Under the pieces are notes generated by a model. That model had not been told where the DNA came from. It did no database searches and saw only the letters and a list, made by a program, of their open reading frames with translations. From the NCBI GenBank assembly GCA_019119645.1, contig DWWR01000101.1, positions 1 to 37,338 of the forward strand: DNA of 37,338 bases. The letters run 5' to 3'. Below are positions 15,363-23,180 of this stretch, piece after piece (position 1 is the first letter of the stretch; each line of letters opens with the position of its first letter). The position numbers and the translations under genes are program-made. The stretch is from Anaerobutyricum faecale. Its GTDB lineage: Bacteria > Bacillota > Clostridia > Lachnospirales > Lachnospiraceae.

Positions 15363-16310
15363 TTATGATAATTTGAGTGTTTTCACAATTCGTTCCGCTG
15401 ACAGATCATCAATGATCAATATATCGACAACCCCCGAATTCAAACAGCCAATGATCGCATCTGTCTTATCCGCGCCCCCTGCAATCGCAATCACATTGGG
15501 GATATTTTTCAGAATGTCCATTCCCGCCTTGTTCAAACGGTTCTCCATACAGTTATCGTCCCAGCTTCCGTCCAGCCGGACATGATTCATGCAGATATCT
15601 CCCACAAATCCATCCTCAAGAAGCTGACGGATATCTTTCTCCTTCAGAAAGCCTCTCTGAAACATAGTAGACTCTTTTGTCAGCTGGCCGATACCGAACA
15701 AACCGACATCACATTTCTTCATCCATTCAAAGGACTCCCGAATGGTCCGTTCCTTCATGAGCATGGTCTTTGTTTCAGGATAATCCACCACCGTCGGCGC
15801 ATAAAACATATAACATGCGCAGTCCAGCTTATTGGCCAGCGACCGGGCGACTTCATCGGATTTCAACATTCTGTCTCCTGTAATATTCTGCGCGCCAACC
15901 ATCTGAACGACAGTGCAGTCACTGCGCCGCTTGTAAGGCAGTCTGGCAATCACCGCCGCCAGTGTTTTCCCCCACGAAACTCCTATGGTCATATCTGACT
16001 GGAGGAATGCTTCCAGATACTGGGCCGCGCGGTCAGCCAGCGTCGGCAGGAAATCATTCTCCATGTCATAGGATTCCGCAATAATCACCTGACGGATATG
16101 AAAATACTCCTCCAGGGCACTCTCATAATTTACATGACTTGTGTTGTAACCATTTACTGTAATTGACACAATTCCCTGGTCAACCAGCGAATTGATGATC
16201 CTGTTCACCTTCTGTCTGGTAAAGGACAATCTCTTCGCAATCTCATCTTGTGTCATTCCCAACGTGTAATACCAATGTGCTATTTTGATATACAAATTTT
16301 TCTCTTCCAT
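15363..16310 (-). CDS. SorC/DeoR-type sugar-binding transcriptional regulator
   Basis: 315 residues. The N-terminus carries a helix-turn-helix (residues about 14-40, YTLGMTQDEIAKRLSFTRQK) followed by the sugar-phosphate-binding domain of the SorC family: AESYDMENDFLPTLADRAAQYL, IGVSWGKTL, VVQMVGAQ, CDVGLFGIGQL, VGDICMNHV and IAIAGGADKTDAI. Members bind a phosphorylated sugar and regulate the operon they sit in (sorbose, lsr, erythritol-like systems). The start at 16310 follows GGAGG by 8 bp, shortening the longest frame by 11 residues. It is the first gene of the four-gene operon, and repeated motifs in its promoter make autoregulation likely. Confidence 0.9.
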   Translation of the reverse strand: MEEKNLYIKIAHWYYTLGMTQDEIAKRLSFTRQKVNRIINSLVDQGIVSITVNGYNTSHVNYESALEEYFHIRQVIIAESYDMENDFLPTLADRAAQYLEAFLQSDMTIGVSWGKTLAAVIARLPYKRRSDCTVVQMVGAQNITGDRMLKSDEVARSLANKLDCACYMFYAPTVVDYPETKTMLMKERTIRESFEWMKKCDVGLFGIGQLTKESTMFQRGFLKEKDIRQLLEDGFVGDICMNHVRLDGSWDDNCMENRLNKAGMDILKNIPNVIAIAGGADKTDAIIGCLNSGVVDILIIDDLSAERIVKTLKLS

Positions 16311-16353
16311 TTGATCTTCCTCCGTCTTTTCGGGATTCATCAAATAGCCGAAT

Positions 16354-16426
16354 ATTACATTTGAAATTTCAAATTACATTTGTATCATACCTTATGTTGT
16401 GACATTTGTCAACACAAATTACATTT
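16354..16426. promoter_or_regulatory. Operator array of the sugar operon
   Basis: A perfect palindrome, ATTTGAAATTTCAAAT, lies at 16359-16374 just downstream of the -10. CAAATTACATTT occurs at 16370-16381 and again at 16415-16426, so copies flank the promoter; ATTACATTTG also occurs at 16354-16363. This looks like a multi-site operator for the SorC-type protein. Confidence 0.55.
16384..16412 (-). promoter_or_regulatory. Strong promoter of the sugar operon
   Basis: Minus strand: TTGACA (16407-16412), 17 bp, TATGAT (16384-16389). Leader of about 70 nt to the regulator ATG. The promoter is enclosed by the operator repeats. Confidence 0.8.
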
Positions 16427-16532
16427 TCTCATTTTCTTCCATTCAAAATTCCATCCGGAACACTTTTCTCTCTTCTTTGAAAAACGTTTCCGTAATATTT
16501 CTGCTATTTTCCACTGTACTTTATTCCACACA

Positions 16533-16579
16533 AAAACCGCCCTGCCATATACAAAAAAGTACATAGCAAGGGCGGTTTC
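16533..16579 (-). terminator. Terminator of desulfoferrodoxin
   Basis: AAACCGCCCT (about 16534-16543) is complementary to AGGGCGGTTT (about 16569-16578). On the minus strand the stem runs into TTTTTGTGTGG; on the plus strand it ends with TTTCTGT, so it may work in both directions. Confidence 0.8.
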
Positions 16580-16611
16580 TGTCATTCTATCTCAGCCGTA
16601 TGCAATTTGTC

Positions 16612-16986
16612 TCAGGCTTTCCACAGACCATGAAGGTTGCAGTATGCGTATACTGCCTCTACAGTCTCTCCTTCACACAGAGAGAAGCATGCCTGCGGCT
16701 TGTCTCCCGGATTCAGGACTTTATGCTGGAATCCCTGGGATGTCTGTACATCGATCCACTCGATATAGTGCTCTTCTACCATTGGATGTTCTACGGATCC
16801 AACCTGTACGCTTACTTTATTATCTTTTACTTCGTAAACCGGTACATGTTTCTCAACAGCTGCATCCGTTGTTCCCGGTACAAGTTCTTTCATTTTCTGT
16901 CCGCAGCACATTACTGGTACTTTGGAATCTTTTACTTTTGTGATGATGTTTCCGCAGTTTTCGCAGATATAATATTTCAGTTCCAT
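16612..16986 (-). CDS. dfx: Desulfoferrodoxin (superoxide reductase)
   Basis: 124-residue two-iron superoxide reductase, which reduces superoxide to peroxide in the cytoplasm of anaerobes. The N-terminal desulforedoxin-like site has Cys 8, 11, 28 and 29 (YYICENCGN, VMCCGQ). The catalytic site has His 48 in the conserved EKHVP, His 68 and 74 (VEHPMVEEHYIEW), Cys 116 and His 119 (YCNLHGLW). All nine ligands are present. The length is the standard one. GGAGGG precedes the ATG. It is monocistronic, with its own terminator. A palindrome TATAATTATA at 17083-17092 lies upstream, but I could not match it well to a PerR box. Confidence 0.96.
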   Translation of the reverse strand: MELKYYICENCGNIITKVKDSKVPVMCCGQKMKELVPGTTDAAVEKHVPVYEVKDNKVSVQVGSVEHPMVEEHYIEWIDVQTSQGFQHKVLNPGDKPQACFSLCEGETVEAVYAYCNLHGLWKA

Positions 16987-17167
16987 GATTTTATCCCTCC
17001 TGTTTTCTTTTGCGGAATGTCTCTATTCCGCCATATGTGATAAGTTCACCTACATGCATTCTATAGTGTATCTTGCAACATCTATAATTATACATCCAGA
17101 CACAGGCATTATATCATATTGTATTTAAAATTTCCATCTATTCCCTTAAATAATAAAAATTTTTCCA

Positions 17168-18100
17168 CTATCCTTTTGTAATGATACAAAAATAAATCAG
17201 ATAAATCACCAATACCGACGCGCCGTCGATACGCCGGATCCTCCCCCGGATCAGCATCGGCAGCAGAGCGATCATTGACAGCAGAATACAGATGGGGAGA
17301 TCAATCTGCGCCATCTGCGGTGCCACAGCCAATGACTCTCCGGTGATCAGTGTGCAGATGGGCAGAATAAATGCGGTGTCAATGACGTTGGCTCCCACAA
17401 TATTTCCCACAGACAAAGAAGATTCTTTTTTTATGACAGCCGTGATAGTTGTGACAAACTCCGGCAGAGATGTTCCCATGGCGAGGATGGTAACAGAAAT
17501 GAGTTCCTCGGAAATATCGAACTGTCTCGCCAGAGCGCAGGCGGAGTCGATCAGCAGTTCCGATCCGATGACCACACAGGTGGCGCCAAACAGAAAGAAA
17601 AAGATATGCCGGCCGAATTCTTTTTTGCCCGCCGGGATCCTCCCCTGTTCCTGCCGGCCCGTCATGGCATTTTTTACATTCATTACCAGGAACAAAATCC
17701 CGCCCATCAGCAGAAAAATGCAGTCTCCGGCATCAAAGACTCTGTCCTGGAAGGCAAGAAACAGCAAAATCAGGCATCCGATGTAGAGAATATTCTTGGT
17801 CAGATACTCTTTTCTCCGGATCGCCACCGGCAGACAAAACAGACTGATGCCCAGAATAATCCCCGTATTGGCGGACACGGAGCCCACCGCATTTCCGATG
17901 GCCATGACAGAACTGCCTTTCAGCGCCGCCGCCACGGAGACAAGAATCTCCGGCATGGTGGTGGCAAAACTGACGATGGTGGCTCCGACGATGTACTTGG
18001 GGATCCCAAATGCTCTGGCAATGAAAGAAGCGGCGTCCACAAACCAGTCCCCGCCTTTGCAGATTAACAGCAGACCAATAAAAAAAGACACATAAATCAT
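17168..18100 (-). CDS. Ca2+/Na+ (cation) antiporter of the CaCA family
   Basis: 310-residue polytopic membrane protein with about ten hydrophobic helices and the two inverted alpha repeats of the family: VGATIVSFATTMPEILVSVAAA with IGNAVGSVSANTG in the first half, and SVTILAMGTSLPEFVTTITA with SVGNIVGANVIDTAFI in the second. The acidic residues of both PE motifs are present. In this family the repeats form the cation site that exchanges Ca2+ for Na+ or H+. The length matches YrbG-like members. The ATG follows GGAGG by 7 bp. A strong hairpin just downstream of its promoter region separates it from relQ. Confidence 0.92.
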   Translation of the reverse strand: MIYVSFFIGLLLICKGGDWFVDAASFIARAFGIPKYIVGATIVSFATTMPEILVSVAAALKGSSVMAIGNAVGSVSANTGIILGISLFCLPVAIRRKEYLTKNILYIGCLILLFLAFQDRVFDAGDCIFLLMGGILFLVMNVKNAMTGRQEQGRIPAGKKEFGRHIFFFLFGATCVVIGSELLIDSACALARQFDISEELISVTILAMGTSLPEFVTTITAVIKKESSLSVGNIVGANVIDTAFILPICTLITGESLAVAPQMAQIDLPICILLSMIALLPMLIRGRIRRIDGASVLVIYLIYFCIITKG

Positions 18101-18153
18101 ATGATGACCTCCGTCGTATATAACTTAACTATGTCTTTCTTCTATTAAATATA

Positions 18154-18191
18154 CCGGATATATGGCAGATTCTCTGATTTCATATATCCGG
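18154..18191 (-). terminator. Perfect hairpin between the antiporter start and relQ end
   Basis: CCGGATATATG (18154-18164) pairs perfectly with CATATATCCGG (18181-18191), and inside it CAGA pairs with TCTG across TTC. On the minus strand it is followed by TATATTT. Because the minus strand runs from relQ to the antiporter, it likely ends the relQ transcript and lies in front of the antiporter gene. Confidence 0.65.
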
Positions 18192-18264
18192 CTCTGTCTT
18201 CAGATACTCTGTACTCTCCCGCTTCCAATCCTCTGTACCCTGCATACCGATGATCCGCTTCCTG

Positions 18265-19038
18265 TCAGGCTTCTTCCTTTTCTTCCTCTTCCCTGTTCTC
18301 CTCATCCTGTGTATACTGCAGCTGCTCAATCCGTTTGCGGATGGCATCCATCTTGGCGTCCAGGATTGCGCTCTCATCGGCACATTCCTTTAGATCCTGT
18401 GTGAGCTGCCTGATTTCCAGATTCTTTTTGTACTTCAGCTTATGTTCCAGGCTGGCCCAGAAATCCATGGCGATGGTCCGAAGCTGTACTTCCACCTTCA
18501 TCATTTTCTTGTGATAACCCAGGAATATGGGCGTTTCCACGATCAGATGCAGGCTCCGGTAGCCGTTGGGTTTCGGGTTGGCTATGTAATCTTTCTTTTC
18601 GATCAAAAATACATCGTCCTGTCCCAGCAGACAGGATGCCAGAAAATAGATATCCTCCTGAAAGGAGCAGACCACCCGTATACCGGCAATGTCCGTCAGA
18701 TTCTCCTCTATACTCCTGGCAGAAAAAGGAATGTTCTTGCGGTGCATTTTCTCAATGATACTGTCCATGCTCTTCAGCCTCGTCTTGATAGACTCAATGG
18801 GATTGCGGTCATGCTGCAGGGAAAACTCTTCATTGAGCACCCGGAACTTTGTCTCGATCTCCATCAGCGCGCATTTATAATAAGCCATCAGAGAATTGAA
18901 AGGCTCCACCTGATCCCGCAAAAGTTCTCCGATCTCCTGATTGCTCAGCTCCTCAAACAGCCGCTGCCGCACTTTTTCTCCAAAAGAAGTCTTGAGCATA
19001 TCCTCCACCACGTTAAATACTTTTTTCTTCTGCTCCAT
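18265..19038 (-). CDS. relQ: Small alarmone synthetase, RelQ-like (GTP pyrophosphokinase)
   Basis: 257-residue protein with a single RelA/SpoT synthetase domain, which makes (p)ppGpp from GDP/GTP and ATP. The long RelA regulatory parts and the HD hydrolase domain are absent, as in RelQ/RelP. Key segments are ENLTDIAGIRVVCSF, KPNGYRSLHLIVETP and KVEVQLRTIAMDFWASLEHKLKYK. The C-terminal 50 residues are helical and very acidic (EENREEEEKEEA), which fits the helix that builds the RelQ tetramer. GGACAA/AAAGGA precedes the ATG. A promoter lies about 80 bp upstream, and a hairpin terminator follows about 70 bp after the stop. Confidence 0.9.
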   Translation of the reverse strand: MEQKKKVFNVVEDMLKTSFGEKVRQRLFEELSNQEIGELLRDQVEPFNSLMAYYKCALMEIETKFRVLNEEFSLQHDRNPIESIKTRLKSMDSIIEKMHRKNIPFSARSIEENLTDIAGIRVVCSFQEDIYFLASCLLGQDDVFLIEKKDYIANPKPNGYRSLHLIVETPIFLGYHKKMMKVEVQLRTIAMDFWASLEHKLKYKKNLEIRQLTQDLKECADESAILDAKMDAIRKRIEQLQYTQDEENREEEEKEEA

Positions 19039-19113
19039 TTGTCCTTTTAAAACTCCTTTTCTGTTATTTTATCTTCCTGACAGTTTCCCTGCCCGTCAGG
19101 CATGTTTTTGTCT

Positions 19114-19142
19114 ATTTTACTACAAACTCCCATTGATTACAA
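19114..19142 (-). promoter_or_regulatory. Promoter of relQ
   Basis: Minus strand: TTGTAA (19137-19142), 17 bp, TAAAAT (19114-19119). A small hairpin with arms CCTGAC and GTCAGG lies in the leader (about 19077-19101). Confidence 0.6.
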
Positions 19143-19245
19143 ACCATTGCCCCTCAGGAATTTCTTACTATTTCTTTAACAGTTTTCACAGACTGTCAGA
19201 CTGATTCTGACCGCAGAAAACCTGACAAAAAAGGAAGTTCGAATC

Positions 19246-19324
19246 TTTTCACACGGCATATTCTATGCTATAATACGGAACAAATGTAACACTTTCGACA
19301 TATCTTATAATATTTTCGACATAT
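19246..19324 (+). promoter_or_regulatory. Promoter and phased direct repeats before the C39-like gene
   Basis: TTTTCA (19246-19251), 17 bp, TATAAT (19269-19274) with an extended TGC. Downstream, TTTCGACATAT occurs at 19293-19303 and again at 19314-19324, exactly 21 bp apart (two helical turns), in the leader just before the ribosome site. This looks like an operator for an unknown regulator. Confidence 0.45.
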
Positions 19325-19340
19325 TCGGGAGGTCAGGTTT

Positions 19341-20603
19341 TTGAAACGATTTTTCTTTTTCTTTGTTTTTATGAGTCTTCTTCTGTTTTCCCATCCGGCA
19401 TACGCTTTTGAACATGGTTATGAAACAGGGACTGATACAATCTCTGCCACCGCGCGGCACGATGTGGCGGTCTATCATTCCATGGGCGGAGAATTAAAAG
19501 AATATCTGCCGTCTTTTTCCGGCGTGACAGCTTCCCGGGTCTCTGATTCCTGGTACGAGGTGGAATATGAGGGAGAATCCGGCACCGATTACGGCTATAT
19601 CACCAAAGAAGATTTCACCTTCAATTGTCTTGTCTACGACGGACGGGAAAAACAGCTTCTGGCTGACGGCAGCTATGTATTCCGCTATCATTCCGGTACA
19701 GGCTCCGACACCCCGGTCCTGCGCCTCATGCACCAGACCAGCCAGCCAAACGATGCGTCTTTTACCTGCCGGATTACCTGCATTGGCGACAACTGCTTTC
19801 AGATCCGCCGCAGCGACACCGGTCAGTATCTTTTGTCCGACCAGCTGCCTTCCGGCCGCTCTGCTTCCGGCGGAGACCTTTCTTCCATCTGGGGCGGCGC
19901 CGGGCAGGCCGGTACGTTTCGTTTCGTGAGAAAGGGCAGTTATTACGGTATTCAGGATACGGCCACCAACCGGTACTTCGGCCATAATACCGCCGGACTG
20001 TTGTCCTTTACCAGCGTCCCGGATATTTCCTGGCGTTTAAACCGGACACAAAAAGCCGTGGGTAAGTCCAATCTGCGGGTTTTCACGCAGTTTGATGCGG
20101 ACTGGGCGGATGTCTATTATGGAAGCGGGGAGAATCCGGATCCTTCTTCCAATAACTTCTGCACCTCCGGCTGCGGTGTTTTTGCAGTGATGAATACCAT
20201 TTATTCTCTGACCGGACAGTACGCCAGCCCGAGACATCTGGCAGATTACGCCGTGGAAAAACATTACCGCATCGAGGGCTATGGCACCGACAGTGGTTTT
20301 TTCCGGGCCGCCGCTGAAAAATTTGGCTATAAATACGGCTTCCGTTATGACGGCAGCGGGGAATCCTTGTCCCAGCTGAAAAAGAAGCTGAAAAAGGGAG
20401 ATACCGCCATCGCATACGTGCCAGGGCATTACGTGACCATCGCTGATTACGACAAAAAAAGCGGAAAGTTTCTTCTTCTGGACCCGCATTACCTTCCAAA
20501 ACGGGGCACCTGTTCCTTTGGCGACTGGGTCAGCGAAAAAGATTTATCCGAAGGAAATCTGTACGCGCAGATGTTTTATTACTATGCAGCCATCGATCAC
20601 TAA
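19341..20603 (+). CDS. Secreted C39-like peptidase with SH3-like and trefoil-like regions
   Basis: 420-residue exported protein. It starts at a TTG at 19341, preceded by GGGAGG at 8 bp, giving a signal peptide (MKRFFFFFVFMSLLLFSHPA). Residues about 30-95 resemble a bacterial SH3-like module. Residues about 100-235 (LADGSYVFRYHSG, LRLMHQT, DTGQYLLSD, YGIQDTATNRYFG) have the repeated pattern of a ricin-like beta-trefoil. The C-terminal 180 residues look like a C39-like cysteine peptidase: Cys in CTSGCGVFAVMNTIY, His in YVPGHYVTIADYD, and Asp in FLLLDPHYLPKRG. No transporter is fused or adjacent, so a free secreted hydrolase on wall or glycan targets is more likely than a bacteriocin exporter. 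Substrate unknown. Confidence 0.75.
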   Translation: MKRFFFFFVFMSLLLFSHPAYAFEHGYETGTDTISATARHDVAVYHSMGGELKEYLPSFSGVTASRVSDSWYEVEYEGESGTDYGYITKEDFTFNCLVYDGREKQLLADGSYVFRYHSGTGSDTPVLRLMHQTSQPNDASFTCRITCIGDNCFQIRRSDTGQYLLSDQLPSGRSASGGDLSSIWGGAGQAGTFRFVRKGSYYGIQDTATNRYFGHNTAGLLSFTSVPDISWRLNRTQKAVGKSNLRVFTQFDADWADVYYGSGENPDPSSNNFCTSGCGVFAVMNTIYSLTGQYASPRHLADYAVEKHYRIEGYGTDSGFFRAAAEKFGYKYGFRYDGSGESLSQLKKKLKKGDTAIAYVPGHYVTIADYDKKSGKFLLLDPHYLPKRGTCSFGDWVSEKDLSEGNLYAQMFYYYAAIDH

Positions 20604-20682
20604 ACATACCGTCTCCATCGGCGGCACCCATGATTTTTATGGATTTTTCCGAAACTTCCCCGTGAAAGTGCTAAAATCTCCC

Positions 20683-20711
20683 TTGTAAAATAATGTTCTC
20701 TGCTGTATAAT
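20683..20711 (+). promoter_or_regulatory. Promoter of the HExxH protein
   Basis: TTGTAA (20683-20688), 17 bp, TATAAT (20706-20711), with TG one base before the -10. Confidence 0.7.
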
Positions 20712-20760
20712 TTAACTATATGTTAAGAATTTTGTAATTATTTTATAAGGGGCGCGGTTT

Positions 20761-21651
20761 ATGAATCTGACACAGATCAATCTTCTCTGGGAAGAATACA
20801 AATCAAAATATGATATCGACAGTGACGCGAAGATTACCGCCGTCAAATATGACACGGACAAATACGTGGAAGGCTGTTTTAATCTTCTGGAACTGATGGA
20901 CGGAGAGTACATTCTTCATCTGAATCCCAATGTACATCTGTACTCGGAGAATTATGTGAAGTTCATTCTCTTTCACGAGTTCACACATTTTTATGACTTT
21001 ATTCACTGTCCTTATGAAGAGAATCTTCCGATGATCATGTGGATGAACGCATATTCCGAATATCACGCCTGCCGGGTTACTCTGGCACGTTTCATTGAGT
21101 CGCTGACTCTCACCTCTGTCCATATGGACAAAGCGCAGCTGCCGGGACCTTACCGGGAGATTTCCATCCGGCATCTGCTCATCGAGAGTGTATATCGTAC
21201 CAAGATATATTTTGATGCCTTCTTTAAAGAATACCATCTCTCCGATTTTGCCGGAGGGTTCCGGAATCTGATGTATCTGTTCGGATACCTTTCCCTGTTC
21301 CAGAACGACGACAAGATGGTGGACGAGACGCTGACTGCCCTGCACATCAATGACGAATTGTTCCATACCATTTATCAGGCGCTCAAGGATATGGATTTTG
21401 ATAAGGTGATCGAAATGTATCAGGCCATCACAGACAAGGCCACCCTCACCTACCTGAAAGCCATGTTCCGCCGGTACTATCCGCCGCAGATTCTTTCGGA
21501 TGACGATATTGAAGAGATCACCCTTGATAATTACCGCGACTATGCCGAACGCCTTGACCAGAAGATGCGGGAACTGAACACCTTCTCTTCCAGGGAAGCC
21601 AGAGCAGATATGCTCAGCGCGGAGGCTGCGCTGGTGCAGCTGTATTTTTAA
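20761..21651 (+). CDS. Putative zinc metallopeptidase of unknown family
   Basis: 296 residues, no signal peptide or membrane segment. At about residues 70-80 FILFHEFTHFYDF contains an HExxH motif, followed about 25 residues later by MNAYSEYHACRV, where the Glu could be the third zinc ligand, as in gluzincins. The C-terminal half is helical and charged, ending ARADMLSAEAALVQLYF. I do not recognise the family, and the substrate is unknown. AAGGGG lies 11 bp before the ATG; it has its own promoter and terminator and so stands alone between the secreted peptidase and the SPFH module. Confidence 0.7.
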   Translation: MNLTQINLLWEEYKSKYDIDSDAKITAVKYDTDKYVEGCFNLLELMDGEYILHLNPNVHLYSENYVKFILFHEFTHFYDFIHCPYEENLPMIMWMNAYSEYHACRVTLARFIESLTLTSVHMDKAQLPGPYREISIRHLLIESVYRTKIYFDAFFKEYHLSDFAGGFRNLMYLFGYLSLFQNDDKMVDETLTALHINDELFHTIYQALKDMDFDKVIEMYQAITDKATLTYLKAMFRRYYPPQILSDDDIEEITLDNYRDYAERLDQKMRELNTFSSREARADMLSAEAALVQLYF

Positions 21652-21673
21652 ACTCAATATCTGATACATACCG

Positions 21674-21725
21674 ACTGCCATACCACGGCTGGTTTTTATA
21701 ACCCCCGTTGTATGGCAGTTTTTGC
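21674..21725 (+). terminator. Terminator of the HExxH gene
   Basis: ACTGCCATA (21674-21682) pairs with TATGGCAGT (21711-21719), the stem extended inward through CGG against CCG, and is followed by TTTTTG. Confidence 0.85.
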
Positions 21726-21756
21726 GTTTCCATTCTCACATTCCCTCAAAATATTG

Positions 21757-21785
21757 TTGACATTTAGATATCAAAATGATATCAT
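21757..21785 (+). promoter_or_regulatory. Promoter of the SPFH-RHH operon
   Basis: TTGACA (21757-21762), 17 bp, TATCAT (21780-21785). The leader to the SPFH ATG is about 90 nt. The whole spacer and part of the -10 are covered by an inverted repeat. Confidence 0.75.
21767..21783. promoter_or_regulatory. Perfect inverted-repeat operator in the SPFH promoter
   Basis: GATATCA (21767-21773), AAA, TGATATC (21777-21783): a perfect 7-3-7 palindrome between -35 and -10, which would block RNA polymerase when bound. The co-encoded ribbon-helix-helix protein is the obvious candidate repressor. TATCAA recurs at about 21792. Confidence 0.55.
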
Positions 21786-21879
21786 TCAAGTATCAACATA
21801 ATACTTTATGCTTTATGGCAAGCGAAGGCCGGTATCTCTGTTCCGGAATACACCGCTTCGCAAAAAGGAGGTTTTATTT

Positions 21880-22908
21880 ATGAAAGAAAAGATCATAGGC
21901 ACAAAAAAGAACGGAATGCTCATGCTGCTCCTCACACTTTTCCTCTACGCACTGGCTATTTTTTACTGCTGTATCAGTATCGCCGGCATCGCTTTCGGAG
22001 GAAATGTCATCTTGATCACTGTCAGCATCATCTGGATTGCCCTTGGCTGGATTCTCCTGTGCGGACTGAAGGTTTTAAAACCACAGGAAGCCCTGGTCCT
22101 CACTCTTTTCGGCAGGTATGTGGGCACTTTAAAGGGTGAAGGATTTTATTTTGTAAATCCTTTCTGTTCCAGCGTGAATCCGGCAGCCAAAACCAGACTG
22201 GGACAGAGCGGCGATGTGGACGCGGAAAATCACAAAGGCGGCCTCTCCCTCTCTCTCAACAATAACGGCGCTTCCGCCAACATGGACCTTGGCAGCAAGA
22301 AGATTTCTCTGAAGGTCATGACTTTAAACAACGCCCGTCAGAAGATCAACGACTGCCTCGGCAACCCGGTGGAAATCGGTATCGCCGTCATGTGGAGAGT
22401 GACTGATACTGCCAAGGCAGTATTCAACGTAGATAATTACAAAGAATACCTTTCTCTTCAGTGCGACAGTGCTGTGCGGGATATCGTGCGTATCTACCCT
22501 TACGACGTGGCTCCGAATGTAGACACCACCGGTGACGGCCTGGCTGACGACGGCTCTCTCCGCGGTTCCAGCGAAGTGGTCGTGCGTCGTATCAAAGACG
22601 AACTTCAGGAGAAAGTATCCGATGCCGGACTGGAGATTATCGAGGCGAGAATCACTTATCTGGCCTATGCTCCGGAGATTGCAGCCGTCATGCTCCAGAG
22701 ACAGCAGGCATCCGCTGTGGTAGATGCCAGAAAGATGATCGTGGACGGCGCTGTGGGTATGGTGGAGATGGCTCTGGAACATCTGAATGAAAGCCATATC
22801 GTCGATCTGGACGAAGAACGAAAGGCCGCCATGGTTTCCAATCTCCTGGTTGTCCTCTGCGGACATCATGAGGCACAGCCGATCGTCAATGCAGGCTCCC
22901 TCTACTAA
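21880..22908 (+). CDS. SPFH/Band 7 membrane protein
   Basis: 342 residues. Two closely spaced hydrophobic segments (about 14-38 and 42-62) anchor it. The SPFH domain begins at about 66 with KVLKPQEALVLTLFGRYVGTLKGEGFYFVNPF, followed by segments such as NPVEIGIAVMWRVTDTAKAVFNV, and a helical end with EIIEARITYLAYAPEIAAVMLQRQQASAVVDARK, typical of the family. An insert rich in Asn/Ser/Gly (about 118-145) and a second loop near 220-235 (DTTGDGLADDGS) are unusual. SPFH proteins form membrane microdomain scaffolds or cap proteases. The ATG follows AAAAAGGAGG; an upstream ATG at 21808 lies before it without such a site. The next gene, 22 bp on, is a small DNA-binding protein. Confidence 0.9.
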   Translation: MKEKIIGTKKNGMLMLLLTLFLYALAIFYCCISIAGIAFGGNVILITVSIIWIALGWILLCGLKVLKPQEALVLTLFGRYVGTLKGEGFYFVNPFCSSVNPAAKTRLGQSGDVDAENHKGGLSLSLNNNGASANMDLGSKKISLKVMTLNNARQKINDCLGNPVEIGIAVMWRVTDTAKAVFNVDNYKEYLSLQCDSAVRDIVRIYPYDVAPNVDTTGDGLADDGSLRGSSEVVVRRIKDELQEKVSDAGLEIIEARITYLAYAPEIAAVMLQRQQASAVVDARKMIVDGAVGMVEMALEHLNESHIVDLDEERKAAMVSNLLVVLCGHHEAQPIVNAGSLY

Positions 22909-22930
22909 TTTAGGATGTGATAATTCAGAC

Positions 22931-23134
22931 ATGAGTGAAAAAAAGAAAAAACAGGTTCCTCTCCGTTTATCAGAAAAACTCTATAATGCTATCGCCGCCT
23001 GGGCCGAGGATGATTTTCGCTCCGTCAACGGACAGATTGAATATCTCCTCACGGAATGTGTCCGGCAGCGAAAGAAAAACGGCAAGTATGTATCCGAACA
23101 TCTGGATGAACCGCTGGATATCGACATCGAATAG
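22931..23134 (+). CDS. Arc-type ribbon-helix-helix DNA-binding protein
   Basis: 67 residues, fitting a MetJ/Arc-type ribbon-helix-helix: a short beta strand (QVPLRL, residues about 8-13), helix one (SEKLYNAIAAWAEDDF), and helix two (SVNGQIEYLLTECVRQRK), with a charged tail. Such proteins bind palindromes as paired dimers. It follows the SPFH stop by 22 bp and lacks a strong Shine-Dalgarno sequence, so translation may be coupled. It is likely the repressor of the promoter at 21757-21785, which holds a perfect palindrome. A longer frame starts upstream but runs inside the SPFH gene and lacks support. No toxin gene follows. Confidence 0.75.
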   Translation: MSEKKKKQVPLRLSEKLYNAIAAWAEDDFRSVNGQIEYLLTECVRQRKKNGKYVSEHLDEPLDIDIE

Positions 23135-23180
23135 CACATAACCAACACACCATTCAGGTCACAACAATAGCATACTATAG

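Noticed and set aside
17041..17100. PerR box before desulfoferrodoxin
   Set aside because: TATAATTATA is palindromic, but only about half of the TTATAATnATTATAA consensus can be matched and spacing is wrong.
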